64,000 bases of DNA from Acinetobacter albensis (GCF_900095025.1 NZ_FMBK01000011.1:62001-126000); one strand, 5' to 3'. Counted from the first letter of the stretch, positions 26,752 to 36,253 are shown. Translations and numbers: made by a program. Notes: generated by a model from the letters alone, not told the origin.

Positions 26752-27624
26752 TTATAACGATTTTAATTGCTGTGAACCAATCCAGTGCTTTGAAAACTGG
26801 TAAGCCGCACGACCAGAACGTTGTCCTCGGAGTTGACACCATCTTAAGGCTTCAGCCCGAACTTCATTGCTAAGTAGTATCTGTGTTTTTGCCAAATAAT
26901 GCTCGACAATTTCCAAATATAAAGTTTGATCCATCGGATAAAAAGACAACCATAATCCAAATCGGTCAGACAGTGAAATTTTTTCTTCAATGGCTTCTTG
27001 TGGATGCAGTTCGGTATATTGTGGTACATCAACGCGTTTTATAGGCGTATTTTCATGCATAAATTCGGGCAATAAATGACGACGATTACTGGTGGCATAA
27101 ATAATAAAATTACTTGAACCTGACTGTAATGAACCATCTAGGACACTTTTTAAACTGCGATAATTTTCATCTTCTGCGTTAAAAGCCAAATCATCACAAT
27201 AGACAATAAACTTTTCAGGACGATGCTGAATTTGTTGTTGAATCATGGGTAAATCTGATAAATCATCACGTTCAATTTCAATTAAACGTAATCCTTGCGT
27301 CTCATATTCTGTCAGTAAAGCACGCACAATAGATGATTTACCTGTACCACGTGAACCTGTCAGTAAGACATCATTTGCGGGAAGATTATTCAGAAATTGC
27401 AGTGTATTTTGAATCACTTTTTCTTTCTGTTTTTCAATACCCTTTAAGTCATCTAAGTAGATTTTTTTGGGCTCTAGAATTGCTTTAAGCTGTTGATCTT
27501 GCCATTTATAGGCGGAAGCAGAGAAATCAGTTTGCTGTTTCAGTGGGGGTAAGTTTTGTTGTAGTTGCTGGAGTACAGCAGAAAGAGCGTTTAAAATGTT
27601 GTCAGGTAAATCGATTGTTGCCAT
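26752..27624 (-). CDS. DUF815 family AAA-type ATPase
   Basis: A 290-residue P-loop ATPase: Walker A GSRGTGKSS near residue 90, Walker B FIVYCDDLAF near residue 140, and sensor-like YATSNRRHLLPE. The DUF815 region continues with LSDRFGLWLSFYP and the C-terminal RGQRSGRAAYQF. The cellular role is unknown in the family. It is transcribed alone, divergent from the patatin gene. Confidence 0.85.
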   Translation of the reverse strand: MATIDLPDNILNALSAVLQQLQQNLPPLKQQTDFSASAYKWQDQQLKAILEPKKIYLDDLKGIEKQKEKVIQNTLQFLNNLPANDVLLTGSRGTGKSSIVRALLTEYETQGLRLIEIERDDLSDLPMIQQQIQHRPEKFIVYCDDLAFNAEDENYRSLKSVLDGSLQSGSSNFIIYATSNRRHLLPEFMHENTPIKRVDVPQYTELHPQEAIEEKISLSDRFGLWLSFYPMDQTLYLEIVEHYLAKTQILLSNEVRAEALRWCQLRGQRSGRAAYQFSKHWIGSQQLKSL

Positions 27625-27814
27625 GATTGCTCAACTTGTTCACACAAAAAATTGAAATAAGTTTTATTTTCGCTACGACTGTATCTCAATTTTTGAGGAT
27701 TTACTAATGCAATTGTTTTTTGCAAAGAGAATGTTCTCAATTTTTGTCCATGTTGAGCTAGATATTGCTATGATGAATCATAAATAAAAATGAATAAAAG
27801 TTTGAGGGTTACAT

Positions 27815-29326
27815 ATGCTATTTAAAGATTTTTCACGAGATATTAATCCCCATCAGGCTTATCGTATTAAAAAATTAAAGAATCGCTTGAGAACGGCCGA
27901 GTCTTATGAAGAGTGGAAAAGTATCGCATTTAGAGTTGATGAGGAGTCAGGTGCTCAAGAATGGAAATTTGACAATAGTTCACCTTATTTTGATGCCGAG
28001 ATTATTTCCCATCGTCTCAGTCTTTTGAAGAGATATCGTTTTCAAAAACGCATTCAGGACTTGATGTATTTGGTGCGTGAAGGTTTAACTTATGATATTG
28101 CCAATATTGCCCATCCGATGCTATTTGCAGCAACGTATGTGGGTACAAAAAAAATTATTGAAGATTATGTGGCAGAAGTCAGTGAAAGTTTAGCTTATAT
28201 AGCTTCAGCAGAATGTGATTGTCTATCCATTACCGAAAAAATAGATTTTTTTAATCACTGTAAAACAGCCTATGGTCAGCCTGCCTTAATGTTTTCAGGT
28301 GGTGCAACACTTGGTTTATTTCATACAGGTGTATGTAAGGCACTGACTGAACAAGATTTATTGCCGAGCGTATTGTCTGGTTCAAGTGCAGGTGCAATCA
28401 TGACGGCAATGCTTGGAACTTCAAAACCCTCGGATATTTTACCCCTTTTAAAAGGTGAGAATTTTTTCAGTGAAGCCTTTCATTTTCGTAAATTAAGTGA
28501 GATTTTAAAAGGGAATGGGGGGCTTGCAGATGTTAAACATCTTAAAAATTTCCTGATAGAAAATTTAGGTAATATTACCTTTGAAGAAGCGTTTAAAATA
28601 TCTGGCTTACATATTAATGTGGCGGTAGCGCCGTATGAGGCTTCACAAGAAGCGCGTATTATGAATGCGTATACTTCTCCTGATTTGTTGGTTTGGAGTG
28701 CAGTATTGGCTTCATGTGCAGTTCCCATATTATTTCCACCTGTCAGACTAACCAGTAAGCGACACGACGGTAAATTGACCCCTTATATGGCATCCACTCG
28801 ATGGGTGGATGGCAGTGTACGTAGTGATTTTCCACAAGAAAAAATGGCCAGACTGTATAATTTAAATTACACCATCGCCAGTCAAGCCAATCCACATATT
28901 GTGCCGTTCATTCAAAGTGATATACAGCGCTACAGGCAAGATATGTTGAGCTGGCCAGAACGAATTATTCGCGGTCAGGGGAAAATAATTACCAAAGGAG
29001 TCATGGATTTTACTCGAGGACGAGTAGGCAACCTGCCCCCAGTAAGACGGTTGCTAGATCATGGTTTTGGAGTGGTCAATCAAGGTTATTACGGTGACTT
29101 AAATATTGTTGGCAATTACAGTTTGCGCCACTATACATATATGTTACAAAATCCACGCCCACATTTATTTAAAATATTGCAGCGTGAAGGTGAGCGTGCC
29201 ACATGGCCTAAAATTTCTTCAATTGAAATACATGCTCGGGTAGGTAAAACTATTCAACATTGTCTGGAACTCTTAAATTATCAACATGATCCAAAGAAAA
29301 AAGCCACAGAATTTATTACAGTTTAG
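27815..29326 (+). CDS. Patatin-like phospholipase with N-terminal DUF3336 domain
   Basis: A 503-residue lipid hydrolase. The first ~140 residues are the DUF3336 domain found before patatin in bacterial and yeast triacylglycerol or phospholipid hydrolases. The patatin core follows with the oxyanion loop SGGATLGLFHTGV, the nucleophile GSSAGA, and the catalytic Asp in WVDGSV (G-x-S-x-G plus D-G dyad). GAGGG precedes the ATG. The last 41 bp overlap the start of a kinase gene, suggesting coupled translation and perhaps control of the lipase by the kinase (inference). Confidence 0.9.
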   Translation: MLFKDFSRDINPHQAYRIKKLKNRLRTAESYEEWKSIAFRVDEESGAQEWKFDNSSPYFDAEIISHRLSLLKRYRFQKRIQDLMYLVREGLTYDIANIAHPMLFAATYVGTKKIIEDYVAEVSESLAYIASAECDCLSITEKIDFFNHCKTAYGQPALMFSGGATLGLFHTGVCKALTEQDLLPSVLSGSSAGAIMTAMLGTSKPSDILPLLKGENFFSEAFHFRKLSEILKGNGGLADVKHLKNFLIENLGNITFEEAFKISGLHINVAVAPYEASQEARIMNAYTSPDLLVWSAVLASCAVPILFPPVRLTSKRHDGKLTPYMASTRWVDGSVRSDFPQEKMARLYNLNYTIASQANPHIVPFIQSDIQRYRQDMLSWPERIIRGQGKIITKGVMDFTRGRVGNLPPVRRLLDHGFGVVNQGYYGDLNIVGNYSLRHYTYMLQNPRPHLFKILQREGERATWPKISSIEIHARVGKTIQHCLELLNYQHDPKKKATEFITV

Positions 29327-30128
29327 TGCTCAAGATCTCGATGGGATTAAATTGCATTTAAATATCAAGGCTAAAAGTTTAACTTTGGGGCGTTTGATCC
29401 ATACGTTTGAAAAAGATCAACAACAATATTGGTTGAAAACGCAAGCAATAGATATGAATGAAAATAATCAGCACGGTTTTGTAAATGAAATAGGGTTTTA
29501 CCAGCAATTTGTTGATCAAACTGAACCTATTGATTTTTTATTGCCTTTTCAAATTGTGACTGATGTAAACAAAATTATTGCTCAAGAATCTTCAAATACA
29601 GCATTGATCATCAGTCATGGTCAGACTTTACTGGGCGATATAAGAAGTAGTTCGATAGATAGGATTAAAGCAACTTTCTTTAAGATGTTGGATGCTGTAG
29701 AGCAGATGCATTGTTTGGGTTGGATTCATGGTGACTTGAAAGGTGAGCATTTTCTTGAGTTTGAACAGCGTGTTTGTTTAATTGATTTTGAACAGGTAGA
29801 AAAAATATCGTCGACTCAACTCATACCGTATTTAACTGCTACACCGCGTTATATGGCGCCTGAACTTTTTCATGGAGAAGCAAAAACTGTACACTCTGAT
29901 ATCTATGCATTAGGCATTATTTTTTATGAATGGTTGACTGGACAACGATTAGTTGCAAAAAACTATGAGGAGTGGGCTTATTTACATTGTCAGCACTTAA
30001 TTATTGAGCTTCCTCAGCATTTTTATATGTTTGAGAAACTCATTCAGCGTATGTTGGCAAAGCAAAAAAATAGCAGAGAGCATAATATTTTTAAGCTAAA
30101 ACACTGCTTACTCACTGAAAATGCTTAA
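29286..30128 (+). CDS. Atypical Hanks-type protein kinase
   Basis: 280 residues with a recognisable eukaryotic-like kinase fold: QYWLKTQAI (the Lys of the N-lobe), NEIGFYQQF (helix C Glu), catalytic loop IHGDLKGEHFL, LIDFEQ, and the activation segment end ATPRYMAPELF with SDIYALGIIFYEWLTG. Two usual residues differ: the catalytic-loop Asn is His (HGDLKGEH), and DFG is DFE. It may be a divergent but active kinase, a lipid or sugar kinase of similar fold, or a pseudokinase. There is no transmembrane or sensor domain. The start overlaps the patatin gene by 41 bp. Confidence 0.75.
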   Translation: MIQRKKPQNLLQFSAQDLDGIKLHLNIKAKSLTLGRLIHTFEKDQQQYWLKTQAIDMNENNQHGFVNEIGFYQQFVDQTEPIDFLLPFQIVTDVNKIIAQESSNTALIISHGQTLLGDIRSSSIDRIKATFFKMLDAVEQMHCLGWIHGDLKGEHFLEFEQRVCLIDFEQVEKISSTQLIPYLTATPRYMAPELFHGEAKTVHSDIYALGIIFYEWLTGQRLVAKNYEEWAYLHCQHLIIELPQHFYMFEKLIQRMLAKQKNSREHNIFKLKHCLLTENA

Positions 30129-30195
30129 GAAAAATACAAAAAAACGACTTTTGTTTTTTATTTAAACAAACAAGTGAGTTTTTCATAAAAAGGTC

Positions 30196-30222
30196 TTGTC
30201 ATCAGGAAACGATCTCTATAAT
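30196..30222 (+). promoter_or_regulatory. Promoter of the tRNA-Leu/Trp/Leu cluster
   Basis: TTGTCA, 15-bp spacer, TATAAT, 13 bp before the first tRNA base. The spacer is a little short, but both boxes match well. Confidence 0.6.
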
Positions 30223-30235
30223 ATACACAGCCATT

Positions 30236-30320
30236 GGGGACGTGGCGAAATTGGTAGACGCACTGGATTTAGGTTCCAGCGCCGCAAGGTGTGAGAGTTC
30301 GAGTCTCTCCGTCCCCACCA
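30236..30320 (+). tRNA. tRNA-Leu (UAG anticodon)
   Basis: 85 nt with a perfect 7-bp acceptor stem (GGGGACG / CGTCCCC), encoded CCA, a D-arm with GGTAGACGC, the anticodon loop TTTAGGT (anticodon TAG), a long class II variable arm and the GTTCGAG T-loop. It reads CUN leucine codons. Identical to the third gene of the cluster. Confidence 0.97.
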
Positions 30321-30360
30321 CTTAAATATCGACAATATAGTTTGTTGATGTTTTAGTTAC

Positions 30361-30434
30361 AGAGGATTGGTGTAATGGTAGCATGACGGTCTCCAAAACC
30401 GTTCGTCAAGGTTCGAGTCCTTGATCCTCTGCCA
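30361..30434 (+). tRNA. tRNA-Trp (CCA anticodon)
   Basis: 74 nt: acceptor stem AGAGGAT / ATCCTCT, discriminator G, encoded CCA, anticodon stem ACGGT / ACCGT around the loop CTCCAAA (anticodon CCA), T-stem CAAGG / CCTTG. A1-U72, G2-C71 and G73 agree with known TrpRS identity elements. The D-arm (GTGTAATGGTAGC) is of the kind seen in bacterial tRNA-Gly or tRNA-Gln rather than in E. coli tRNA-Trp. Confidence 0.92.
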
Positions 30435-30468
30435 AATTTAAAATCCAACACAGCGTTGGTACCCTGAT

Positions 30469-30553
30469 GGGGACGTGGCGAAATTGGTAGACGCACTGGA
30501 TTTAGGTTCCAGCGCCGCAAGGTGTGAGAGTTCGAGTCTCTCCGTCCCCACCA
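30469..30553 (+). tRNA. tRNA-Leu (UAG anticodon), second identical copy
   Basis: Base-for-base identical over 85 nt to the first gene of the cluster, with encoded CCA. The identity suggests recent duplication or gene conversion across the intervening tRNA-Trp. Confidence 0.97.
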
Positions 30554-30561
30554 TCATATTA

Positions 30562-30588
30562 AAGCAAGGTTAATGACCTTGCTTTTTT
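30562..30588 (+). terminator. Terminator of the tRNA cluster
   Basis: 9-bp stem AAGCAAGGT / ACCTTGCTT with TAATG loop and six T, directly behind the last tRNA. Confidence 0.92.
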
Positions 30589-30614
30589 ATTGCCTAAAAA
30601 TTAATACATCCAAT

Positions 30615-30636
30615 GAAAAAAGCCCTCGAAAGGGCT
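30615..30636 (-). terminator. Intrinsic terminator of the small minus-strand gene
   Basis: Stem AGCCCT / AGGGCT with a four-base loop; a T run follows on the minus strand. It lies 56 bp after the stop of the 67-codon gene, supporting that gene as transcribed. Confidence 0.75.
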
Positions 30637-30691
30637 ACTCAAATAAGTTCAATTCTATATTTTTACTGTTAACTTAAAAGTGTCATAAAAT

Positions 30692-30895
30692 TTAGGCTTT
30701 TAAATGATCTTCAAATTCTTCCCCAAGTTGCATGGCAAGTGAATTACCTGCCAAATCGCAAGTGACAAGCCCATATTGTTTTTTAAAACTAAAGGTAAAA
30801 CCACGGTTATCAGTTAAAGTTTTGACAGAATACCCAAGTTTTTCTAACCAAATACGAAATGCGATCAAATTTTTTGCTTTAACAACTTTCTTCAC
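30692..30895 (-). CDS. Small hypothetical protein, 67 aa
   Basis: Supported by AAGGAG seven bases before the GTG start and by its own terminator. The sequence is basic at the N-terminus (MKKVVKAKNL), then FRIWLEKLGYSVKTLTDNRGFTFSF and an acidic C-terminus, consistent with a small alpha/beta fold. No signal peptide or membrane span. I recognise no family. Confidence 0.65.
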   Translation of the reverse strand: MKKVVKAKNLIAFRIWLEKLGYSVKTLTDNRGFTFSFKKQYGLVTCDLAGNSLAMQLGEEFEDHLKA

Positions 30896-31444
30896 GATAG
30901 AACTCCTTGTGTAATATATTTTTGCTCAGTATTAAATAATTAATAGGGATGAATCTATTTTTTTTAAAGGGCAAGTTGAAATAGTTTTTCTCTATAGGCC
31001 TATAATTGTTGTTTTTTTATTCAAAAAAGAGTCATTAATACTGTGATTACTCATCTTTTTCTTCTTAATTTAATGAATTAAATATTTGATTAGTAATATT
31101 TAATTAAATTATTTTACTGGTACTAAAAGTTAGAAATATTTATATACAATTTGTGGAACTATACTGAAGGATTATTTATACATGATGCAGGTTTAAGCGT
31201 TTTGCGCTTGAATTTAATTTGCGTGATGATTAATCTGACGCGCTATCTCTACATTTAAAATGAAAATGTAGATATAGCGCATATCAATTCGAATTTATTT
31301 TATTATTACCTGATGAATCTGACGCTGAGTTTAAAATAGGGCACATAAAGAAAATTGACTTCAGATCATTGCATCCATCGTTCAAGAAAGATGAATGATG
31401 TTAAATGAATGAAATAAATGGAAGTTAATTTCTTGTTTAAATAT
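30896..31444. other. Gene-free spacer with palindromic promoter-like sequence and hairpins
   Basis: About 550 bp between the small gene and gloB without a supported gene. It holds the 12-bp palindrome TATAGGCCTATA (30993-31004), whose plus reading gives GCCTATAAT and minus reading GCCTATAGA, so it could start transcription both ways. It also holds a small dyad AAGCG / CGCTT near 31195 and the larger hairpin listed separately. A short non-coding RNA is possible but unproven. Confidence 0.4.
31240..31280. repeat. Large imperfect inverted repeat (17-bp arms)
   Basis: Arms GCGCTATCTCTACATTT and AAATGTAGATATAGCGC pair with one mismatch around a 7-nt loop. No T run follows on the plus strand, so it is not a simple terminator. 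Short similar sequences (ATGAATCTGACGC-like) flank it on both sides. Confidence 0.75.
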
Positions 31445-32176
31445 CTAGAATTGATCTTTGAGTTCACGCAAGTATTGAAACTCTTCCACGTTCTCAGCTC
31501 TTAAAAATGGATTTGTCTGTAATTCCAGTTCAATATTACTGGGTAGGGTACATTGGCCAAGCATGCGCTTAACTTCTACATCATCAAAACGTTGTTGAAT
31601 CGCGACATTGTCGGGCTCTACATGCAACGCAAATTTTGCATTGGACAGTGTATATTCATGGGTGCAGTAGACTTGAGTTTGTGGAGGTAAGGCAGCTAAA
31701 CGATTGAGTGAGTGATACATTTGTGTATACGTCCCTTCGAAGACTCGACCACATCCCATCGCAAAAAGTGTATCGCCGCAGAAAACAAGATTTAATTCTT
31801 CTATAAAATAAACAATATGTCCTAAGGTGTGACCAGGTACAGCAATTACATGAATATCAAGTTCATGAAAACTTAAACTTTCTTGGTGTTGCAAAGGATG
31901 TGTAATAAATGGAATCTTACTTAATTCTTCACGTGGCCCGTAAACCGGAATATTATGATTAAGCAAAAGCTCAGGCACACCGCCAATGTGATCTTTATGC
32001 CAATGTGTCAGCCAGATTTGACTCAGTTTTAAATTGTGCTCTGTACAATAGGTTTCAACCAAATGGGCTTCTGTGGGATCAATGGCAATGACTTCACTGC
32101 TTGTGATGTGTTCAAGTAACCAAATATAATTCTGTAATTGATTTTTGACATCAATCATATGGACTTTAAAATTCAT
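31445..32176 (-). CDS. gloB: Hydroxyacylglutathione hydrolase (glyoxalase II)
   Basis: Hydrolyses S-lactoylglutathione to lactate and glutathione, the last step of methylglyoxal detoxification. A 243-residue metallo-beta-lactamase-fold enzyme: metal motif THWHKDHIGG, VPGHTLGHIVYF, FCGDTLFAMGCGRVFEGT, and VYCTHEYTLSNAKFA. The C-terminal ~80 residues form the glutathione-binding helical domain. The start could be six codons later, at MIDVKN; there is no clear ribosome binding site for either. Confidence 0.93.
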   Translation of the reverse strand: MNFKVHMIDVKNQLQNYIWLLEHITSSEVIAIDPTEAHLVETYCTEHNLKLSQIWLTHWHKDHIGGVPELLLNHNIPVYGPREELSKIPFITHPLQHQESLSFHELDIHVIAVPGHTLGHIVYFIEELNLVFCGDTLFAMGCGRVFEGTYTQMYHSLNRLAALPPQTQVYCTHEYTLSNAKFALHVEPDNVAIQQRFDDVEVKRMLGQCTLPSNIELELQTNPFLRAENVEEFQYLRELKDQF

Positions 32177-32440
32177 AATATGTAAATCAAAAATATCGTA
32201 ATGAATAACTTAGCGTTAAAGTTATATTTTTACCAGTGCTTCAGTTTAAAAACCAAAAATACTGTATTTTGAAAACCATGCTAGAAATAACCATAATATC
32301 TTGAATTAAAAAATTATTTATTTTTTGTTTTACAATATAAATAACGTATTCTAAAACAGAAAATGAGTATGCACTTTATGTTAAGTGTCATCTTTTTTTG
32401 TCCTATTTTATTGAACAGAACTCAAAAACGGATTGTAGCT

Positions 32441-33268
32441 ATGAAAATGTATCAGGTAGATGCGTTTACCACCGAATTATTTAAGGGAAATCCTGCTGCA
32501 GTGATTGTGACAGATTTATGGTTGGAAGATGGATTGATGCAAAATCTAGCCTTAGAAAATAATTTATCTGAAACTGCTTTCGTAAAAAAGATGGATAGTG
32601 AAAATTATGAAATTCGTTGGTTTACCCCTACGACAGAAGTTGATTTCTGTGGACATGCGACTTTAGCCAGCAGTTTTGTGCTGTTTAAAGATTTTACTTC
32701 TGCAAAAACGATTCAATTTCATGTAAAAAATTTAGGCATTTTTGTGGTGCAACAAGAGTCAGATGGAAAAATTAAAATGAATTTCCCGACTCGTCTTGCA
32801 GAAAAAGTAAATGAGTATCCTAAAATACTTGATCAGGCGCTAACCAAGCCTTTTAAGAATGTATACCTAAATAGCCAAGCTTATATTGTGGAGTATGAAA
32901 ACCCGCAAGATGTTCTGGATGAGATGCCTGATTTAGCTTTACTGAAACAGTTGGGTAAAATTCGTACTGCAATTACAGCTCAAGGGACAGTTTTAGCTTT
33001 GGCTTTAACTTCAACCTCACATACTGAGCAATATGATTGTATTTCACGTTATTTTGCACCAGCCAATGGCATTGATGAAGACCCAGTGACAGGTTCTATT
33101 CACACGGCTATTGCACCACTGTGGGCTGATAAACTGGCTAAGCGTCAAATATTAGCGTATCAAGCTTCATCGCGTGGAGGAGTATTACATTGTGTGGTGC
33201 TTGAAAATGATCGCATTGAGATATCAGGTTATGCCAAGTTATACATGCAGGCAGAACTTTATCTCTAA
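32441..33268 (+). CDS. PhzF family isomerase/epimerase-like protein
   Basis: A 275-residue member of the PhzF family (diaminopimelate-epimerase fold), which includes phenazine isomerase and many proteins of unknown role such as E. coli YddE. It starts MKMYQVDAFT. It has GNPAAVIV, NLSETAFV (the catalytic Glu of PhzF lies here), the RWFTPTTEVDFCGHATLA core and DEDPVTGSIHTAIAPLW. I chose the ATG matching family starts; an upstream ATG would add 26 residues. No phenazine genes are present, so the substrate is unknown. Confidence 0.88.
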   Translation: MKMYQVDAFTTELFKGNPAAVIVTDLWLEDGLMQNLALENNLSETAFVKKMDSENYEIRWFTPTTEVDFCGHATLASSFVLFKDFTSAKTIQFHVKNLGIFVVQQESDGKIKMNFPTRLAEKVNEYPKILDQALTKPFKNVYLNSQAYIVEYENPQDVLDEMPDLALLKQLGKIRTAITAQGTVLALALTSTSHTEQYDCISRYFAPANGIDEDPVTGSIHTAIAPLWADKLAKRQILAYQASSRGGVLHCVVLENDRIEISGYAKLYMQAELYL

Positions 33269-33428
33269 AGCTTAGCTTTGAAAGCAATGTCGAAAAGATA
33301 AATTTGGCTTCAGATCTAGCTGTTGAAATAAACAGCTATTTTTTCAAAAAGAATCTATGAATAATGAACAGCCTTTTTTATGATGTTGAGGAATAAAAAT
33401 TCATTCTGCTGAATAAATTGGAATAATT

Positions 33429-36197
33429 ATGCGCATGTGTTTTAAACAACTTACTCTTTCCTTATTTTTTGTGGGCTTGAGTGCTACTGCTTGGTCGCAG
33501 CCTGTTTTGGTTAAATCACAACAAAAAATTGAAGAATATAAACTCGCGAATGGTTTTCGCATCATCCTTGCGCAAAATGATAAAGAAAATAAAGTGTTTA
33601 TGAACACTATTTATTTAACGGGTTCATTAAACGATCCTCAGGGTAAAGGTGGTTTGGCCCACTTACTTGAACATTTGGCTTTTAAAGGCACAGAAAATAT
33701 TCAAGGTGAAGAGTTTCAACGCCGTCTAGATCAGTACACTTTAATGACGAATGCCAGTACAGATTATTATTCAACCAAATATACCAATATTATTCGCCCT
33801 GAACAGAATTCAATTAATCAAGTCATTCATCTTGAAGCTGAACGGATGGATAAATTGGTGCTGCAAGAAAAATTTGTGCCTTCTGAAATTTCAATTGTAA
33901 AACGTGAGCGAGAAGTGCGGATGGATCAGCCTTTTTCAGTGCTGATGGATCAGATGTGGAAATCGGCTTATGGTAATCAATATTTAGGTCGACTACCGAT
34001 TGGAGATTTAAAAGAATTACAGTCGATTAAAATGGATGAATTAAACAAATTTTATCGTACATGGTATGCACCGAATAATGCAGTCATGGTGATTTCAGGA
34101 AAATTTGATAAAACTGAAGTTTTAAAACAGATTGATCAAAATTTTAGTTCGATTTCAGCTCGTCAAATTCCAGCACAAACTCAAGTTCCAGTACTTGATT
34201 CTTCTCAAATAAAACAGCGTAATTTTTTGGTTCAAAAGGGCAGCGAATTTGCCAAATTTAATATTTATTTAAATGGTCGAAATGAAAAAATAAAATCAGC
34301 ATTGGCATTATCACCTGCTTTATATAGCATGCAGCCGAGCGGACATCTTTATCAAAGTATTGTTGAAACGGGTTTGAGTACAGGCGTTCAAGCAACTACG
34401 TGGTTGGATCAAGATTTTAATTTGGTTTTTATCGGGGCAATTTACGCGCCAAATCATGATCCTAAAAAAGTTAAAGCGGCTTTAATTTCAGGTGTAGAAA
34501 AGGGTCAAGCGTTTAATGAAACGGAATTAAATCGGGTCAAAAACCTGATTCAAAATCAAGCCGACAGTATTTTGAGTAATGCCGCAGCATTAGGCGGGCG
34601 TTTAAGTGATTATTATGTCTCTTATCAGGGAGATTGGACCCAATATTTTAGCGATCTACAGCGTGTAAAGAATTTAAAGTTAGATGAAGTCAATCGTACG
34701 TTGACTGAATTTTTAGTGCCAGAGCATCGTATTTCAGGTGATATTCAACCCACACCAGAAGATCAAAAGAAAGCCTTGCAACAACAGGCCACTGAACCTG
34801 CGAAAACGCTGGATCAAACAGATTCAAAAGAAGAACCTTTAAAAGATAAAGTTGAGTATCAATACGAAGTTGTAGAATATGTGAAGACTTCAAAAAATTA
34901 CTTGCTTGCGACTGAGAAAAAAATTCAACGTGGCAAATTAAAGAATGGTATTCAGTACGCATTTTATCCCACTTCGACGCGTGATGATAAAACCTATGCC
35001 ACCATTTCTGTTGATTTTGGTACAGAAAAATCATTATTTAATCAAGGTGAAGTCTTAGATTTGATGGCGTATTTGATGTTGCGTGGTTCAGATCAATACA
35101 CCTTACAAGAGATTGCAGATAAATCGATTGCAGCAGGTGGAGGTGCGACAGCGATCGCATCAGGGAATGGGATAACCATTCAAATCGTTGCAAAAAAAGA
35201 CAAATTTGAAGATTTTTTTAAATTTATGTTAGCCGTGTTGAAAAATCCAAAATTTGAGCAATCACAATTTGATTTGATTAAATCACAAAGCCTATCGGTT
35301 TTAGACCGTCCTTATACTGAACCAGAAACTGTTGCTGCACTGACCATCAGTCGTATATTAGAAACTTATCAACCGGGAGATTTACGTTATCACTTTGAAC
35401 CTGATCTTGCTAAACAGCAAATGCAAGCGACCACTGTTGAAAAAGTAAAGCAATTGTATCAGAATTTTTTTATCAGTAATCATGCCCAAATCGCGATTAC
35501 AGGCGATTATCAAGCAGCAACGATGCTGCAATTGATGCAACAGGAATTGGGATCGTGGAAGGCGAAATTGCCGTATCAGCGTCTGAGATCAGATTATCAA
35601 GCATATTCTGCACAGAAAATTCATGCTTTGTCCGAACAGCGTGAATTTGGAAACTATCAAGCGATTTTAACGTTTCCTGCGGGTGCGGATCATCCAGATG
35701 CACCCGCATTAATCGTGTTTAGTTATATTTTAGGTGACTCACAATTATCCTCACGTTTAGCGCAAGAGTTACGTGAAAAAAATGCATTGGTGTATAGTTT
35801 TGGAAGTGGATTAAACTTAGATGATTGGGTTAATTCAGGCGCGCTGACCATTGAAGCCAATTACACTGCGGGAAAATCGACTCAAGTTTCGCAAGGCGTT
35901 TATAAAGTTCTGAATGATTTGCTGAGTCAAGGTGTGACTGAGCAAGAGTTGGAAGCAGCCAAAGCCAATATTTTAAAAAAACGAGTTACAGCTTTAGAAG
36001 ATGAACGGAATATCCATCAAATGTTGACTCCGCAGTTGGAACGCAACCGTGATTTATTATTTCGGGAAAAACGCGATCAAGCATTGGAAAAACTCACCAA
36101 AGCGGATGTTGATGCTGTGATTAAAAAATATATAAAACTAGATCAACTGGTTGAAGTAATGGCAGATCAGTATGGTAAACCACAGAGCAAAAGATAA
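33429..36197 (+). CDS. Periplasmic M16 family (pitrilysin-like) zinc metallopeptidase
   Basis: A 922-residue two-half M16 protease. A signal peptide (RMCFKQLTLSLFFVGLSATAWSQ) sends it to the periplasm. The N-terminal half has the inverted zinc motif HLLEH (in LAHLLEHLAFKGTE, about residue 80) and downstream acidic ligands; the C-terminal half repeats the fold without the motif, as usual. It probably degrades peptides in the periplasm. GGA six bases upstream supports the ATG. A single-gene unit ending in a strong terminator. Confidence 0.92.
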   Translation: MRMCFKQLTLSLFFVGLSATAWSQPVLVKSQQKIEEYKLANGFRIILAQNDKENKVFMNTIYLTGSLNDPQGKGGLAHLLEHLAFKGTENIQGEEFQRRLDQYTLMTNASTDYYSTKYTNIIRPEQNSINQVIHLEAERMDKLVLQEKFVPSEISIVKREREVRMDQPFSVLMDQMWKSAYGNQYLGRLPIGDLKELQSIKMDELNKFYRTWYAPNNAVMVISGKFDKTEVLKQIDQNFSSISARQIPAQTQVPVLDSSQIKQRNFLVQKGSEFAKFNIYLNGRNEKIKSALALSPALYSMQPSGHLYQSIVETGLSTGVQATTWLDQDFNLVFIGAIYAPNHDPKKVKAALISGVEKGQAFNETELNRVKNLIQNQADSILSNAAALGGRLSDYYVSYQGDWTQYFSDLQRVKNLKLDEVNRTLTEFLVPEHRISGDIQPTPEDQKKALQQQATEPAKTLDQTDSKEEPLKDKVEYQYEVVEYVKTSKNYLLATEKKIQRGKLKNGIQYAFYPTSTRDDKTYATISVDFGTEKSLFNQGEVLDLMAYLMLRGSDQYTLQEIADKSIAAGGGATAIASGNGITIQIVAKKDKFEDFFKFMLAVLKNPKFEQSQFDLIKSQSLSVLDRPYTEPETVAALTISRILETYQPGDLRYHFEPDLAKQQMQATTVEKVKQLYQNFFISNHAQIAITGDYQAATMLQLMQQELGSWKAKLPYQRLRSDYQAYSAQKIHALSEQREFGNYQAILTFPAGADHPDAPALIVFSYILGDSQLSSRLAQELREKNALVYSFGSGLNLDDWVNSGALTIEANYTAGKSTQVSQGVYKVLNDLLSQGVTEQELEAAKANILKKRVTALEDERNIHQMLTPQLERNRDLLFREKRDQALEKLTKADVDAVIKKYIKLDQLVEVMADQYGKPQSKR

Positions 36198-36253
36198 AAC
36201 AGGATATTTTACAATCAAGCTGTAAGATTTACTTATTCTAAATGCGAATATTT

